A stretch of DNA of 64,000 nt from contig CADAUV010000001.1 of assembly GCA_902791235.1 (NCBI GenBank), positions 1 through 64,000 of the forward strand, given 5' to 3'. This stretch comes from Oscillospiraceae bacterium. Its GTDB lineage: Bacteria > Bacillota > Clostridia > Oscillospirales > Acutalibacteraceae. The notes under the pieces were generated by a model. That model worked only from the letters and a program-made list of their open reading frames with translations, searched no databases and was not told where the DNA came from. Positions 45,415 through 53,058 of the stretch are shown in pieces. The stretch's first letter is position 1, and every line of letters begins with the position of its first letter. A program made the translations under genes and the position numbers.

Positions 45415-46413
45415 ATGGCTTTATTTGAATCATATGAAAGAAGAGAGAAGCAAATCCTTGCTGTTCTCGCTCAGTACGATATTAAATCAATTGAAGAGTG
45501 CAGAGAAATCTGTCAGGCTAAGGGCTTTGACCCGTATAAGATTGTTGAGGGTATTCAGCCAATCTGCTTTGAGAATGCAAAGTGGGCTTACACCGTTGGC
45601 TGTGCAATCGCTGTAAAGAAGGGCGTTACAAGAGCTGCTGACGCTGCTGCCGCAATCGGCGAGGGTCTTCAGAGCTTCTGTATTCCGGGCTCGGTTGCTG
45701 ACCAGAGAAAGGTTGGTCTCGGCCACGGTAACCTCGGCAAAATGCTTCTTGAGGAGGAAACAGAGTGCTTCGCTTTCCTCGCAGGCCACGAGTCTTTTGC
45801 TGCCGCAGAGGGCGCAATCGGTATCGCAGAGAAGGCTAACAAGGTAAGAAAGCAGCCACTTCGCGTTATCCTTAACGGTCTTGGTAAGGACGCCGCTCAG
45901 ATTATCGCAAGAGTTAACGGCTTCACATATGTTGAGACTGAGATGGATTATTATACAGGCGAGGTTAAGGAGGTATTCCGCAAGGCATACTCAACAGGAC
46001 TTCGTTCAAAGGTTAACTGCTACGGCGCAAACGATGTAACAGAGGGCGTTGCAATTATGTGGAAGGAAGGCGTTGATGTTTCTATCACAGGTAACTCAAC
46101 AAACCCGACCCGTTTCCAGCATCCCGTTGCAGGCACTTATAAGAAGGAGTGCGTTGAAAAGGGCAAGAAGTACTTTTCAGTTGCATCGGGCGGCGGCACA
46201 GGAAGAACTCTTCATCCTGATAATATGGCTGCAGGCCCTGCTTCATACGGTATGACCGATACAATGGGAAGAATGCACTCGGACGCACAGTTCGCAGGCT
46301 CTTCATCAGTACCCGCTCATGTTGAAATGATGGGACTTATCGGAATGGGTAACAACCCGATGGTAGGCGCTACCGTTGCCTGCGCAGTTGCCGTAGAAGA
46401 GGCTATGAAATAA
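45415..46413 (+). CDS. GGGtGRT protein, unknown function
   Basis: The protein has 332 aa. The family is named for its motif, seen here as ASGGGTGRTLHPDN near residue 260. Other conserved-looking blocks are IPGSVADQRKVGLGHGNLGKML, FCFLAGHES-like AGHESFAAAEGAIG, and NCYGANDVTEG with ISITGNSTN. The family occurs in strict anaerobes next to the NifU-like gene, here 21 bp downstream with AAGGAGG before the ATG. Function unknown; an iron-sulfur or radical-type enzyme is possible but not shown by the sequence. Confidence 0.9.
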   Translation: MALFESYERREKQILAVLAQYDIKSIEECREICQAKGFDPYKIVEGIQPICFENAKWAYTVGCAIAVKKGVTRAADAAAAIGEGLQSFCIPGSVADQRKVGLGHGNLGKMLLEEETECFAFLAGHESFAAAEGAIGIAEKANKVRKQPLRVILNGLGKDAAQIIARVNGFTYVETEMDYYTGEVKEVFRKAYSTGLRSKVNCYGANDVTEGVAIMWKEGVDVSITGNSTNPTRFQHPVAGTYKKECVEKGKKYFSVASGGGTGRTLHPDNMAAGPASYGMTDTMGRMHSDAQFAGSSSVPAHVEMMGLIGMGNNPMVGATVACAVAVEEAMK

Positions 46414-46732
46414 GCGGCTTTCGAGAGATTAAATTAATCCAATAGAAAGAATTATAGTTAGACACATCATTTTAGGTTTTTTGCCCATGATGTGTCTAAT
46501 TGTTTTCTGGAGGATTATGATGAAAAAGCTAACAAAAGCAAGGATTATCTCTTGATAACCCTTGCTGATTTTCTTGTTAATTAATGATTTGTAAGGATGC
46601 TTCGCCCGCTGCACGGGCGCCGTAATAAGATTAACCAAATTTCGGATTTTTACTGAACAAATAAACAATTTACATTGTTAGAGTAATATGTTATAATAAC
46701 GCAGTAGTTATTAGTAAGTAAGGAGCTCTTTT
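46414..46732. other. Junction region between GGGtGRT gene and restriction-modification insert
   Basis: It contains a 13-bp perfect inverted repeat TTAGACACATCAT/ATGATGTGTCTAA (46458-46499, loop 16 nt) and a second hairpin AGCAAGGATTATC/GATAACCCTTGCT (46537-46566) followed by a T-rich tail, both usable as terminators. A promoter for the following genes is TTTACA (46669-46674), 17 bp, TATAAT (46692-46697). Composition shifts to AT-rich here. Confidence 0.7.
46458..46499 (+). terminator. Terminator-like inverted repeat after the GGGtGRT gene
   Basis: A perfect 13-bp stem with a 16-nt loop is followed by TTGTTTT. The stem alone is convincing; the long loop makes an operator or remnant repeat an alternative. 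Confidence 0.6.
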
Positions 46733-47551
46733 ATGGATATCAAAAAACAAAATGCTATTGAAATAGTTGTTGATACTGCCATTGAAGCGTTTGCTGAAGG
46801 ATTAATAGGAAGATATACGGATGAAGTAAACGATTTAAACGGCGTTATCAATATGAAAAAGAATAATTGTTTTATAGCAGAGCTGGGCGAAGAGTTTATG
46901 TTTTATTCAGCATTTGTTAGGTCGTTCGATTCTTCTTTTGGTAATGTGTTAGAAAAAATGGGAAACAATATTGCAAAATTGTCTTATGAAGTAAGAGGCA
47001 GCATTGATTCTTTCCTTTTGCCTGACCAAGTGTCAAAAATATCTTCAATAATGGATAGTTATGTTGACCATATTGCAGCTCCAAGCATTAATCATTATTC
47101 AAATTACACTACAATATATCCAAAAGAAATAACAAGTTATAAAAGAACGCATATAACTGACCACTATTTTTATTCAAGCGAAAAGAATGAGCATTACTTA
47201 ATTGAACTTAAAGCTTCTGGAGATTTAGACAATAAGAAAGCACGCGCTGAAAAGAATGCTTTGTTAGAAGAATTCTTTTTATTAAAAAATCAATTAAAAG
47301 ATGATGAGAATAGCAAAGTATTCATCTTCTTCGGAACGGCTTATAATAAATTTGGCGAGGGTAAAGTTTGGAAACAAGAGCGCGTTAAACAATTCTTTTC
47401 AGAAGATGAGCTATTAATTGGAAAAGATTATTGGAATTTTGTTTGTAACGATGAACAGGGTTTTGATATTGTTTTCAATCAGTATCAAAAATCAGCAGAA
47501 AAAATAAGAATAGCATTAACAAAAATTAAAGGATTATATTTTGATGATTAA
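46733..47551 (+). CDS. Type II restriction endonuclease, TdeIII-like
   Basis: The protein has 272 aa and is AT-rich in codon use compared with the flanking genes. A PD-(D/E)xK-type core can be drawn at THITDHYFYSSEKNEHYLIELKASGD (D...E-x-K, around residues 141-166), followed by lysine-rich DNKKARAEKNALLEEF. The gene overlaps the start of a DNA methyltransferase gene by 11 nt, the usual restriction-modification layout. The overall look resembles TdeIII-family endonucleases, but this is from memory and the site cannot be deduced. Confidence 0.8.
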   Translation: MDIKKQNAIEIVVDTAIEAFAEGLIGRYTDEVNDLNGVINMKKNNCFIAELGEEFMFYSAFVRSFDSSFGNVLEKMGNNIAKLSYEVRGSIDSFLLPDQVSKISSIMDSYVDHIAAPSINHYSNYTTIYPKEITSYKRTHITDHYFYSSEKNEHYLIELKASGDLDNKKARAEKNALLEEFFLLKNQLKDDENSKVFIFFGTAYNKFGEGKVWKQERVKQFFSEDELLIGKDYWNFVCNDEQGFDIVFNQYQKSAEKIRIALTKIKGLYFDD

Positions 47552-48275
47552 TACTGAACAAATTGAAAAATACTTATTATTGAATGAAGATTGCTTTTCC
47601 GCTTTGAAAAAGATTCCCGATAATTCTGTTGATTTAATACTTACTGACCCGCCCTATAATATTGCTAAATATAGCACAGGCAATATTAAGTTTGATTGGC
47701 GGTCAGATATTAACAACGATTTGGCAGAATGGGATTTAGTTGAATTGCAGCCAAAAGATTTAATTAATGAGTTTAAACGCATTTTAAAGCCAAAAGGTAA
47801 TATTTTTATTTTTTGTTCTTACAATATTATAGGAGAATATCATAAAGTATTTGACCCTGAATTTGATACTTTTCAATTTATGGTTTGGCATAAAACAAAT
47901 CCCGTTCCGAACTTTAGAAAGTCATCATTTTTAAATAGCTGTGAATTAATAGTTGGCTGTTGGAATAAAGGACACACTTGGAATTTTACCACTCAAAAAG
48001 ATATGCACAATTTTATTGAAAGTGGTATATGCATGGGTGCGGAAAGAATAAAGGACAAAGACGGAAAATCATTGCATCCAACACAAAAACCGATAGCTGT
48101 TCTTGATAAAATTATAAAGATTGCATCAAATGAAAACGATGTTGTTTTGGATTGTTTTAGTGGTGTTGGAAGTACAGGCGAGGCGGCATTAAAGAATAAT
48201 CGTAGATTTATTGGAATCGAAATAGATGAAGTTTATATGGATGCTACTGAAAAAAGGCTTGAAAAATACAAATAA
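47541..48275 (+). CDS. DNA methyltransferase of a type II restriction-modification pair
   Basis: The protein has 244 aa. Catalytic motif IV DPPYN is near residue 36 and the AdoMet motif I (DCFSGVGSTGEAAL) lies near the C-terminus, the order of beta-class N4-cytosine/N6-adenine methyltransferases. It overlaps the restriction gene and protects host DNA from it. A second ATG at 47544 is equally possible as start. The low GC content relative to the neighbours suggests transfer. Confidence 0.92.
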   Translation: MMINTEQIEKYLLLNEDCFSALKKIPDNSVDLILTDPPYNIAKYSTGNIKFDWRSDINNDLAEWDLVELQPKDLINEFKRILKPKGNIFIFCSYNIIGEYHKVFDPEFDTFQFMVWHKTNPVPNFRKSSFLNSCELIVGCWNKGHTWNFTTQKDMHNFIESGICMGAERIKDKDGKSLHPTQKPIAVLDKIIKIASNENDVVLDCFSGVGSTGEAALKNNRRFIGIEIDEVYMDATEKRLEKYK

Positions 48276-48288
48276 ACACTATCAAAAG

Positions 48289-48320
48289 AAAGAGCTCTAC
48301 ACTTGTAGAACTCTTTTTTA
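48289..48320 (+). terminator. Terminator of the restriction-modification operon
   Basis: The stem AAAGAGCTCTAC/GTAGAACTCTTT with one mismatch and an ACTT loop is followed by a T-run. Confidence 0.85.
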
Positions 48321-48401
48321 TAATGCTTTAGTAGCTATTATCCAATGTGTTTTTGTTTGAAAATTGTTTCCTTCCGGTTGATTTTTTGTCAAAAACAATA
48401 A

Positions 48402-48420
48402 TTGGTGCCCATTTGGTGCC
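48402..48420. repeat. TTGGTGCC direct repeat, integrase-arm-like relic
   Basis: TTGGTGCC occurs twice with an 11-bp period (48402-48409 and 48413-48420). On the opposite strand it reads GGCACC-N5-GGCACC and resembles the GGCAAC pair at 54100-54116, next to the island end at guaA. Such paired repeats sit near the ends of Firmicutes integrative elements. Here it lies between the restriction-modification genes and gdhA. Confidence 0.45.
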
Positions 48421-48434
48421 AAAGCATAAAAAAG

Positions 48435-48465
48435 AAGGCTCAGGAGAAATCCTGAGCCTTTTTGA
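48435..48465. terminator. Terminator of gdhA (bidirectional)
   Basis: The 11-bp stem AAGGCTCAGGA/TCCTGAGCCTT with a GAAA loop has A- and T-runs on both sides. Confidence 0.92.
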
Positions 48466-48476
48466 TTTTTAGTTTA

Positions 48477-49826
48477 TTAATAGATACCCTGAGCGAGCAT
48501 TGCGTCTGCGACTTTTTCAAAGCCTGCGATATTCGCGCCTGCTACAAGGTCGTAGCCGAGGCCGTAGCGCTCTGCTGCTTCCATTGAATTCTTATGAATA
48601 TCAATCATTGCCTGATGAAGTCTTGCGTCAACCTCCTCTGCCGTCCAGCTGAGGCGTGCGCTGTTCTGGCTCATTTCAAGGCCTGATACGCATACGCCGC
48701 CTGCGTTAACTGCTTTTGAAGGAGCGATGATAACGCCCTCGGTCTCTCTGAAGAGGTCGAATGCGTCCTCGGTTGTAGGCATATTAGCAACCTCGATGTA
48801 GTACTTCGTGCCGTTTGCAAGAATCTTCTTAGCCTCGTCGAGAGTAACCTCGTTCTGAGTTGCGCAAGGCATTGCTATATCAACCTTTACGCCCCACGGC
48901 TTTTCACCCGGGAAGAACTGACAACCGAACTTGTCGGCGTAGTCCTGACATCTGTCTCTGCCAGACGCGCGCATTTCGAGAAGGTAACTGATTTTCTCGT
49001 CTGTTACGATACCGTCCGGGTCGTAAACATATCCGTCGGGACCTGAGATAGTAACTGCTTTTGCGCCAAGCTCAGCAAGCTTCTTGCAAGCGCCCCATGC
49101 AACATTGCCGAAACCGGAGATTGCAACGGTCTTGCCCTTGATGTCGTCGTTCATATGCTTGAGCACTTCGCAGGTATAGTAAACTGCGCCGTAGCCCGTT
49201 GCTTCGGGACGGATGAGGGAGCCGCCGTATGAACGGCCCTTACCTGTAAGCACGCCGTTATCGTATGAATCCTTGATTCTCTTATACTGACCGAAGAGAT
49301 AACCAATCTCTCTTCCGCCTACGCCGATATCGCCTGCAGGAACATCAATGTTAGGACCGATATGCCTGTAAAGCTCTGTCATAAATGCCTGACAGAAACG
49401 CATAATCTCGCCGTTTGACTTGCCTCTCGGGTCGAAGTCGGAGCCGCCCTTACCGCCGCCCATCGGAAGACCTGTAAGTGAATTCTTGAAGGTCTGCTCG
49501 AAGCCGAGGAAGAACATAATTGAGCTGTTAACAGTCGGGTGGAAACGAAGGCCGCCCTTGTAAGGTCCGATAGCTGAATTGAACTGAACACGGAAGCCCC
49601 TGTTAACCTGGGTCTTGCCCTCATCGTCAACCCATGCAACACGGAAGGTGATGAATCTTTCGGGCTCAATCATTCTGCCGAGGATGTCCTCTTCAACATA
49701 CTCGGGATGCTCGGCAACCACCTTTTCAAGTGAGCCGAGAACCTCTTTGACCGTCTGGATAAATTCAGGCTTTTCCGGATTTCTTTTTTCGGCTGTTTCA
49801 ATAACCTTTGAAATGTACTCGTTCAT
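48477..49826 (-). CDS. gdhA: NADP-type glutamate dehydrogenase
   Basis: The protein has 449 aa, normal for the hexameric bacterial enzyme that interconverts 2-oxoglutarate plus ammonium and glutamate. Visible: GPYKGGLRFHP (substrate lysine), LTGLPMGGGKGGSDFDPRGK with the catalytic lysine, DVPAGDIGVGGREIGYL, and the nucleotide fold VAISGFGNVAWGA. The ribosome site is AGAGGT. Single-gene unit on the minus strand ended by a clear terminator. Confidence 0.97.
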   Translation of the reverse strand: MNEYISKVIETAEKRNPEKPEFIQTVKEVLGSLEKVVAEHPEYVEEDILGRMIEPERFITFRVAWVDDEGKTQVNRGFRVQFNSAIGPYKGGLRFHPTVNSSIMFFLGFEQTFKNSLTGLPMGGGKGGSDFDPRGKSNGEIMRFCQAFMTELYRHIGPNIDVPAGDIGVGGREIGYLFGQYKRIKDSYDNGVLTGKGRSYGGSLIRPEATGYGAVYYTCEVLKHMNDDIKGKTVAISGFGNVAWGACKKLAELGAKAVTISGPDGYVYDPDGIVTDEKISYLLEMRASGRDRCQDYADKFGCQFFPGEKPWGVKVDIAMPCATQNEVTLDEAKKILANGTKYYIEVANMPTTEDAFDLFRETEGVIIAPSKAVNAGGVCVSGLEMSQNSARLSWTAEEVDARLHQAMIDIHKNSMEAAERYGLGYDLVAGANIAGFEKVADAMLAQGIY

Positions 49827-50002
49827 TGGAATTACCTCTTTCGTTTATGTAATTTTCTGGGAGAAAACCCCATAAAATAAGGGTATCACTTTATAATAGA
49901 ATTGTCAAGTCGGTATGCTCTTTTAGCGACTTTCGTTTTCTGTTTTCCTTGTGCCGTATTGACATCCTTCGCGATATGTTATATAATCTCATTAACTTAA
50001 TA
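49827..50002. other. Divergent promoter region between gdhA and the thiamine operon
   Basis: AT-rich; the +strand promoter of the riboswitch transcript must lie within 49930-49990 (a TTGACA-like hexamer at about 49957 is followed ~17 bp later by TATAAT at 49980-49985). No gene is seen. Confidence 0.6.
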
Positions 50003-50080
50003 AGTCAGGGGTGCTGTTTACGGCTGAGATTATACCCTTCAACCTGCACGGTAATGCGTGCGTGGAAGACGAGATATGAC
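50003..50080 (+). promoter_or_regulatory. TPP riboswitch
   Basis: Conserved thiamine-pyrophosphate aptamer blocks are present in order: GGGGTGC, GGCTGAGA, ACCCTTCAACCTG, and GTAATGCGTGCGTGGAAGA. Short closing helix GTCA/TGAC. It controls the downstream thiamine-precursor transport operon. Confidence 0.95.
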
Positions 50081-50085
50081 ATTAT

Positions 50086-50108
50086 ACCCCTGTTTTTCAG
50101 GGGTTTTT
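50086..50108 (+). terminator. Riboswitch-controlled intrinsic terminator
   Basis: The stem ACCCCTG/CAGGGGT with a TTTTT loop is followed by a T-run. The 5' arm is also complementary to CAGGGGT at 50007-50013 inside the aptamer, so an antiterminator can form when the aptamer is not folded around its ligand. Confidence 0.88.
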
Positions 50109-50154
50109 CTTTTGGCTTAATAAGTGAATTTATATTAAGAAAGAGGTAATTTGA

Positions 50155-50454
50155 ATGAAAGCAAGTATTGCAATTCAGGTGCTTCCTCAGGTTGACAGCG
50201 AGGAGGAGCTTATCCGCATTGTTGACGAGGTAATCGCCTACATTAAAAGCACGGGACTTAATTGTTATGTGGGTCCGTTTGAAACAACAATCGAGGGCGA
50301 GAGCTACGATGAGCTTATGGAGATTGCATCAAATTGTCAGAAGGTTGCCATCAAGGCAGGCTGCGACAGCGTAAGCGCTTACATCAAGGTTGTTTACACG
50401 CCTGACGGAGAGGTACTTACAATTGACAAAAAGGTTTCAAAGCATCACCAATAA
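50155..50454 (+). CDS. Thiamine-binding protein of the MTH1187/YqgV family
   Basis: The protein has 99 aa. ferredoxin-like small protein: MKASIAIQVLPQVDSEEELI start, VGPFETTIEGESYDELMEI and a basic end. MTH1187/DUF77 members bind thiamine or its pyrimidine part. First gene after the TPP riboswitch and overlapping the permease gene, consistent with the pathway. Confidence 0.9.
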   Translation: MKASIAIQVLPQVDSEEELIRIVDEVIAYIKSTGLNCYVGPFETTIEGESYDELMEIASNCQKVAIKAGCDSVSAYIKVVYTPDGEVLTIDKKVSKHHQ

Positions 50455-51214
50455 AACGGCGCCTGCAGTAGCGATTGCCGTAGTGCTGCTCATATGGTAT
50501 GTCTGTTCTGACAGGGAGGTTATCCCTGCGTATATGCTGCCGTCGCCGGGTCAGGTGGCAAGGGCGTTTGCCGGGAATTTTCAGATTATGCTCAAGCAGG
50601 CCTGCGTAACATTGCAGGAGGCGTGCATAGGTCTGCTTATCGGCGTTGCGCTTGCATTTGTTATCGCTGTGCTTATGGACAGGTTTGAGCTTCTTTACAA
50701 GGCGCTTTATCCCATACTTGTAATAACTCAGACGATACCGACGATTGCAATTGCGCCGCTTCTGGTTTTATGGATGGGCTTCGGTATGGCGCCGAAAATC
50801 ACGCTCGTTGTTATTACAACCTTCTTCCCGATTGTTATAGGGCTTCTCGACGGATACAAAGCCGTTGACCCCGACACGGTGAACTTTATGCGCGCAATGG
50901 GCGCGAACAGGATTCAGATTTTCAGGCATATTAAGTTTCCAAGCGCGCTCAAGTCCTTTTATTCGGGACTTAAAATCTCCGCGTCATATGCCATTGTCGG
51001 CGCCGTTGTATCCGAATGGCTCGGCGGCTTCGAGGGTCTTGGCGTGTATATGACAAGGGTAAAGAAAGCGTATGCGTATGACAAAATGTTTGCGGTGATT
51101 GTTTTTATTTCCGCAATCAGCCTTATTCTTCTCGGGCTTGTGGCGCTTCTTGAAAAGCTCTCCATGCCGTGGGAAAATGAAAATTCAGAAAGCAATGAAA
51201 GGAAAAGAATATGA
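50423..51214 (+). CDS. thiX: ABC permease for thiamine precursor (ThiX-like)
   Basis: The protein has 263 aa from a TTG at 50423 with GGAGAGG upstream; a longer TTG frame at 50390 is possible. Five to six membrane segments. The SsuC/TauC-type permease loop is visible (FMRAMGANRIQIFRHIKFPSALKS, the EAA-like motif). Overlaps the preceding gene by 32 nt and is followed by the substrate-binding protein. Likely imports a hydroxymethylpyrimidine-type precursor. Confidence 0.9.
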   Translation: MTKRFQSITNKTAPAVAIAVVLLIWYVCSDREVIPAYMLPSPGQVARAFAGNFQIMLKQACVTLQEACIGLLIGVALAFVIAVLMDRFELLYKALYPILVITQTIPTIAIAPLLVLWMGFGMAPKITLVVITTFFPIVIGLLDGYKAVDPDTVNFMRAMGANRIQIFRHIKFPSALKSFYSGLKISASYAIVGAVVSEWLGGFEGLGVYMTRVKKAYAYDKMFAVIVFISAISLILLGLVALLEKLSMPWENENSESNERKRI

Positions 51215-52215
51215 AAAAGTTATTATCGGTTTTACTCGTCTGTGTTCTTGTGTTTAGCCTTGCGGCTTGCTCCAAGTCTGCCGACAACAGCGACAGCGGC
51301 AGGACGGATATCACGCTCTGCCTTGACTGGACGCCGAACACAAATCACACAGGCTTTTATGTTGCTCTTGAAAAGGGCTATTATGAAGAAGCAGGACTTA
51401 ATGTAACAATTGTTCAGCCGCCTGAAAACGGCGCTGTTCAGGCTTGTGCGGCAGGACAGGCTCAGTTTGCAATCGACGCTCAGGACACGCTTGCGCCTGC
51501 CTTCACCTCCGATACTCCGCTCGATGTTACCGCTGTTGCCGCACTTATTCAGCACAACACCTCGGGTATCATTTCAAAGAAGGGCGAGGGTATGGACAGA
51601 CCTTCGGGCATTACGGGCAAGACCTATCTTACATGGGATTCGCCGACTGAGAAGGCTATTATGGAGAATGTTGTCAACGGCGACGGCGGCGACTGGGACA
51701 AAGTTACGCTTATCCCGAACACCGTAACCGAGGAAGCGCAGGATGTCAATAATAATCCCGACCACGCAATCTGGGTGTTCTACGCATGGGGCGGCATAAA
51801 TGCGAAGGTTAATAATATTGATACTGATTTCTTCTTCTTCAAGGACATCAATCCCACTTTTGATTATTACACTCCCGTGATTATTGCCAACAACGAATTC
51901 TTAAATACCAATCCCGACGCTGCAAAGAAATTCCTTGAGGCGACAAGAAAGGGTTATGAGTATGCCGTAGCTAATCCCGAGGAGGCTGCGCAGATTCTTA
52001 TTAACGGCGACGAAACGGGCTCGCTTACAGGCTCCGAGCAGCTTGTAACGGAAAGTCAGAAATATCTTGCAAATCAGTATATCGCTGACGCACAGAAGTG
52101 GGGCTATATTGACCCTGCCCGCTGGGATGGCTTTTACGCTTGGCTTTACGAGGAAGGACTTGTTGAGAAGGAGCTTCCTGCAGGCACGGGATTTTCAAAC
52201 GATTATTTACAGTAA
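51211..52215 (+). CDS. thiY: Substrate-binding lipoprotein for thiamine precursor (ThiY-like)
   Basis: The protein has 334 aa. Lipoprotein signal MKKLLSVLLVCVLVFSLAAC with the lipobox cysteine. The mature part has LCLDWTPNTNHTGFYVALEK, the hallmark of the THI5/NMT1 pyrimidine-binding fold, and a glycine-poor cluster of aromatic residues around. ABC operon position and TPP riboswitch confirm thiamine-precursor binding (formylaminopyrimidine or HMP; the exact ligand is not decided). Confidence 0.93.
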   Translation: MKKLLSVLLVCVLVFSLAACSKSADNSDSGRTDITLCLDWTPNTNHTGFYVALEKGYYEEAGLNVTIVQPPENGAVQACAAGQAQFAIDAQDTLAPAFTSDTPLDVTAVAALIQHNTSGIISKKGEGMDRPSGITGKTYLTWDSPTEKAIMENVVNGDGGDWDKVTLIPNTVTEEAQDVNNNPDHAIWVFYAWGGINAKVNNIDTDFFFFKDINPTFDYYTPVIIANNEFLNTNPDAAKKFLEATRKGYEYAVANPEEAAQILINGDETGSLTGSEQLVTESQKYLANQYIADAQKWGYIDPARWDGFYAWLYEEGLVEKELPAGTGFSNDYLQ

Positions 52216-52216
52216 T

Positions 52217-52945
52217 ATGGCAGTTTTAACTTGTGAAAACATAAAAAAATCCTTCGGCGCAAAGGAAGTGCTGAAGGGCGTATCGCTTGAGCTTAACGAG
52301 GGCGAGCTTGTGTCGCTCCTCGGAGTGAGCGGCGGAGGAAAGACTACGCTTTTCAATGTCCTCTCGGGTATCTATATGCCCGAGGAGGGCAGGGTAACGC
52401 TCAGGGGCGAGGACATCACGGGCAAACCCGGTAAAATCAGCTATATGCTTCAGAAGGATTTACTTTTGCCCTATAAGAAGGTTATCGACAATGTGTCGCT
52501 TCCGCTTGTGCTAAGAGGTATGAGCAAACGGGAGGCGCGGCAGAAAGCCGACGGGCATTTCGCTTCCTTCGGGCTTGAGGGAACGCAGCAGCTTTATCCT
52601 TCCGCTCTTTCGGGAGGTATGAGGCAGAGGGCGGCGCTCCTCAGGACATACCTTGCTTCCGACGGCGTTGCGCTTCTTGACGAGCCGTTTTCGGCGCTTG
52701 ACACTATAACGAAGTCCAGAATACACGAGTGGTACCTTGATGTTATGAATGAGATTAATCTCTCAACAATATTCATCACTCACGATATTGACGAGGCAAT
52801 TCTGCTTTCGGACAGAATTTGTATCCTTACCGACGGCAGAATAACGAACGAGCTTCACATCGAAGCACCGAAGCCGCGTGCAAAGGACTTCAATCTCACG
52901 CCCGAATTCCTTGAATACAAAAAACAAATTGTAAATATGCTATAA
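52217..52945 (+). CDS. thiZ: ABC transporter ATPase for thiamine precursor (ThiZ-like)
   Basis: The protein has 242 aa from the ATG at 52217, directly after the stop of thiY; an upstream frame beginning inside thiY is a shadow. Walker A GVSGGGKTT, ABC signature SALSGGMRQRAALLRTYL, Walker B VALLDEPFSALD and the H-loop ITHDIDEA are all visible. It powers the ThiX permease. Last gene of the riboswitch operon. Confidence 0.94.
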   Translation: MAVLTCENIKKSFGAKEVLKGVSLELNEGELVSLLGVSGGGKTTLFNVLSGIYMPEEGRVTLRGEDITGKPGKISYMLQKDLLLPYKKVIDNVSLPLVLRGMSKREARQKADGHFASFGLEGTQQLYPSALSGGMRQRAALLRTYLASDGVALLDEPFSALDTITKSRIHEWYLDVMNEINLSTIFITHDIDEAILLSDRICILTDGRITNELHIEAPKPRAKDFNLTPEFLEYKKQIVNML

Positions 52946-52950
52946 AAAAT

Positions 52951-52984
52951 ATCCCCTGAATACGCAAGTGTCCGGGGGATTTTT
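52951..52984. terminator. Terminator of the thiamine operon
   Basis: The stem ATCCCC/GGGGAT with an extended loop is followed by TTTT; an A-run lies on the left. Confidence 0.8.
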
Positions 52985-52999
52985 ATACCGCCGTAATTG

Positions 53000-53028
53000 T
53001 TGACGAAAAACCGCAATTTTGTTATAAT
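53000..53028 (+). promoter_or_regulatory. Promoter of guaA
   Basis: TTGACG (53000-53005), 17-bp spacer, TATAAT (53023-53028), 31 bp before the start of guaA, whose AGGAGG ribosome site follows. Confidence 0.87.
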
Positions 53029-53058
53029 ATTTCAGTAAAAATTTTTAGGAGGTATTTT

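Noticed and set aside
46518..46553. 11-codon leader-like ORF before the restriction-modification genes
   Set aside because: ATG AAA AAG ... TGA overlaps a hairpin and has a GGAGG site, but no attenuator logic or downstream biosynthetic gene could be drawn.
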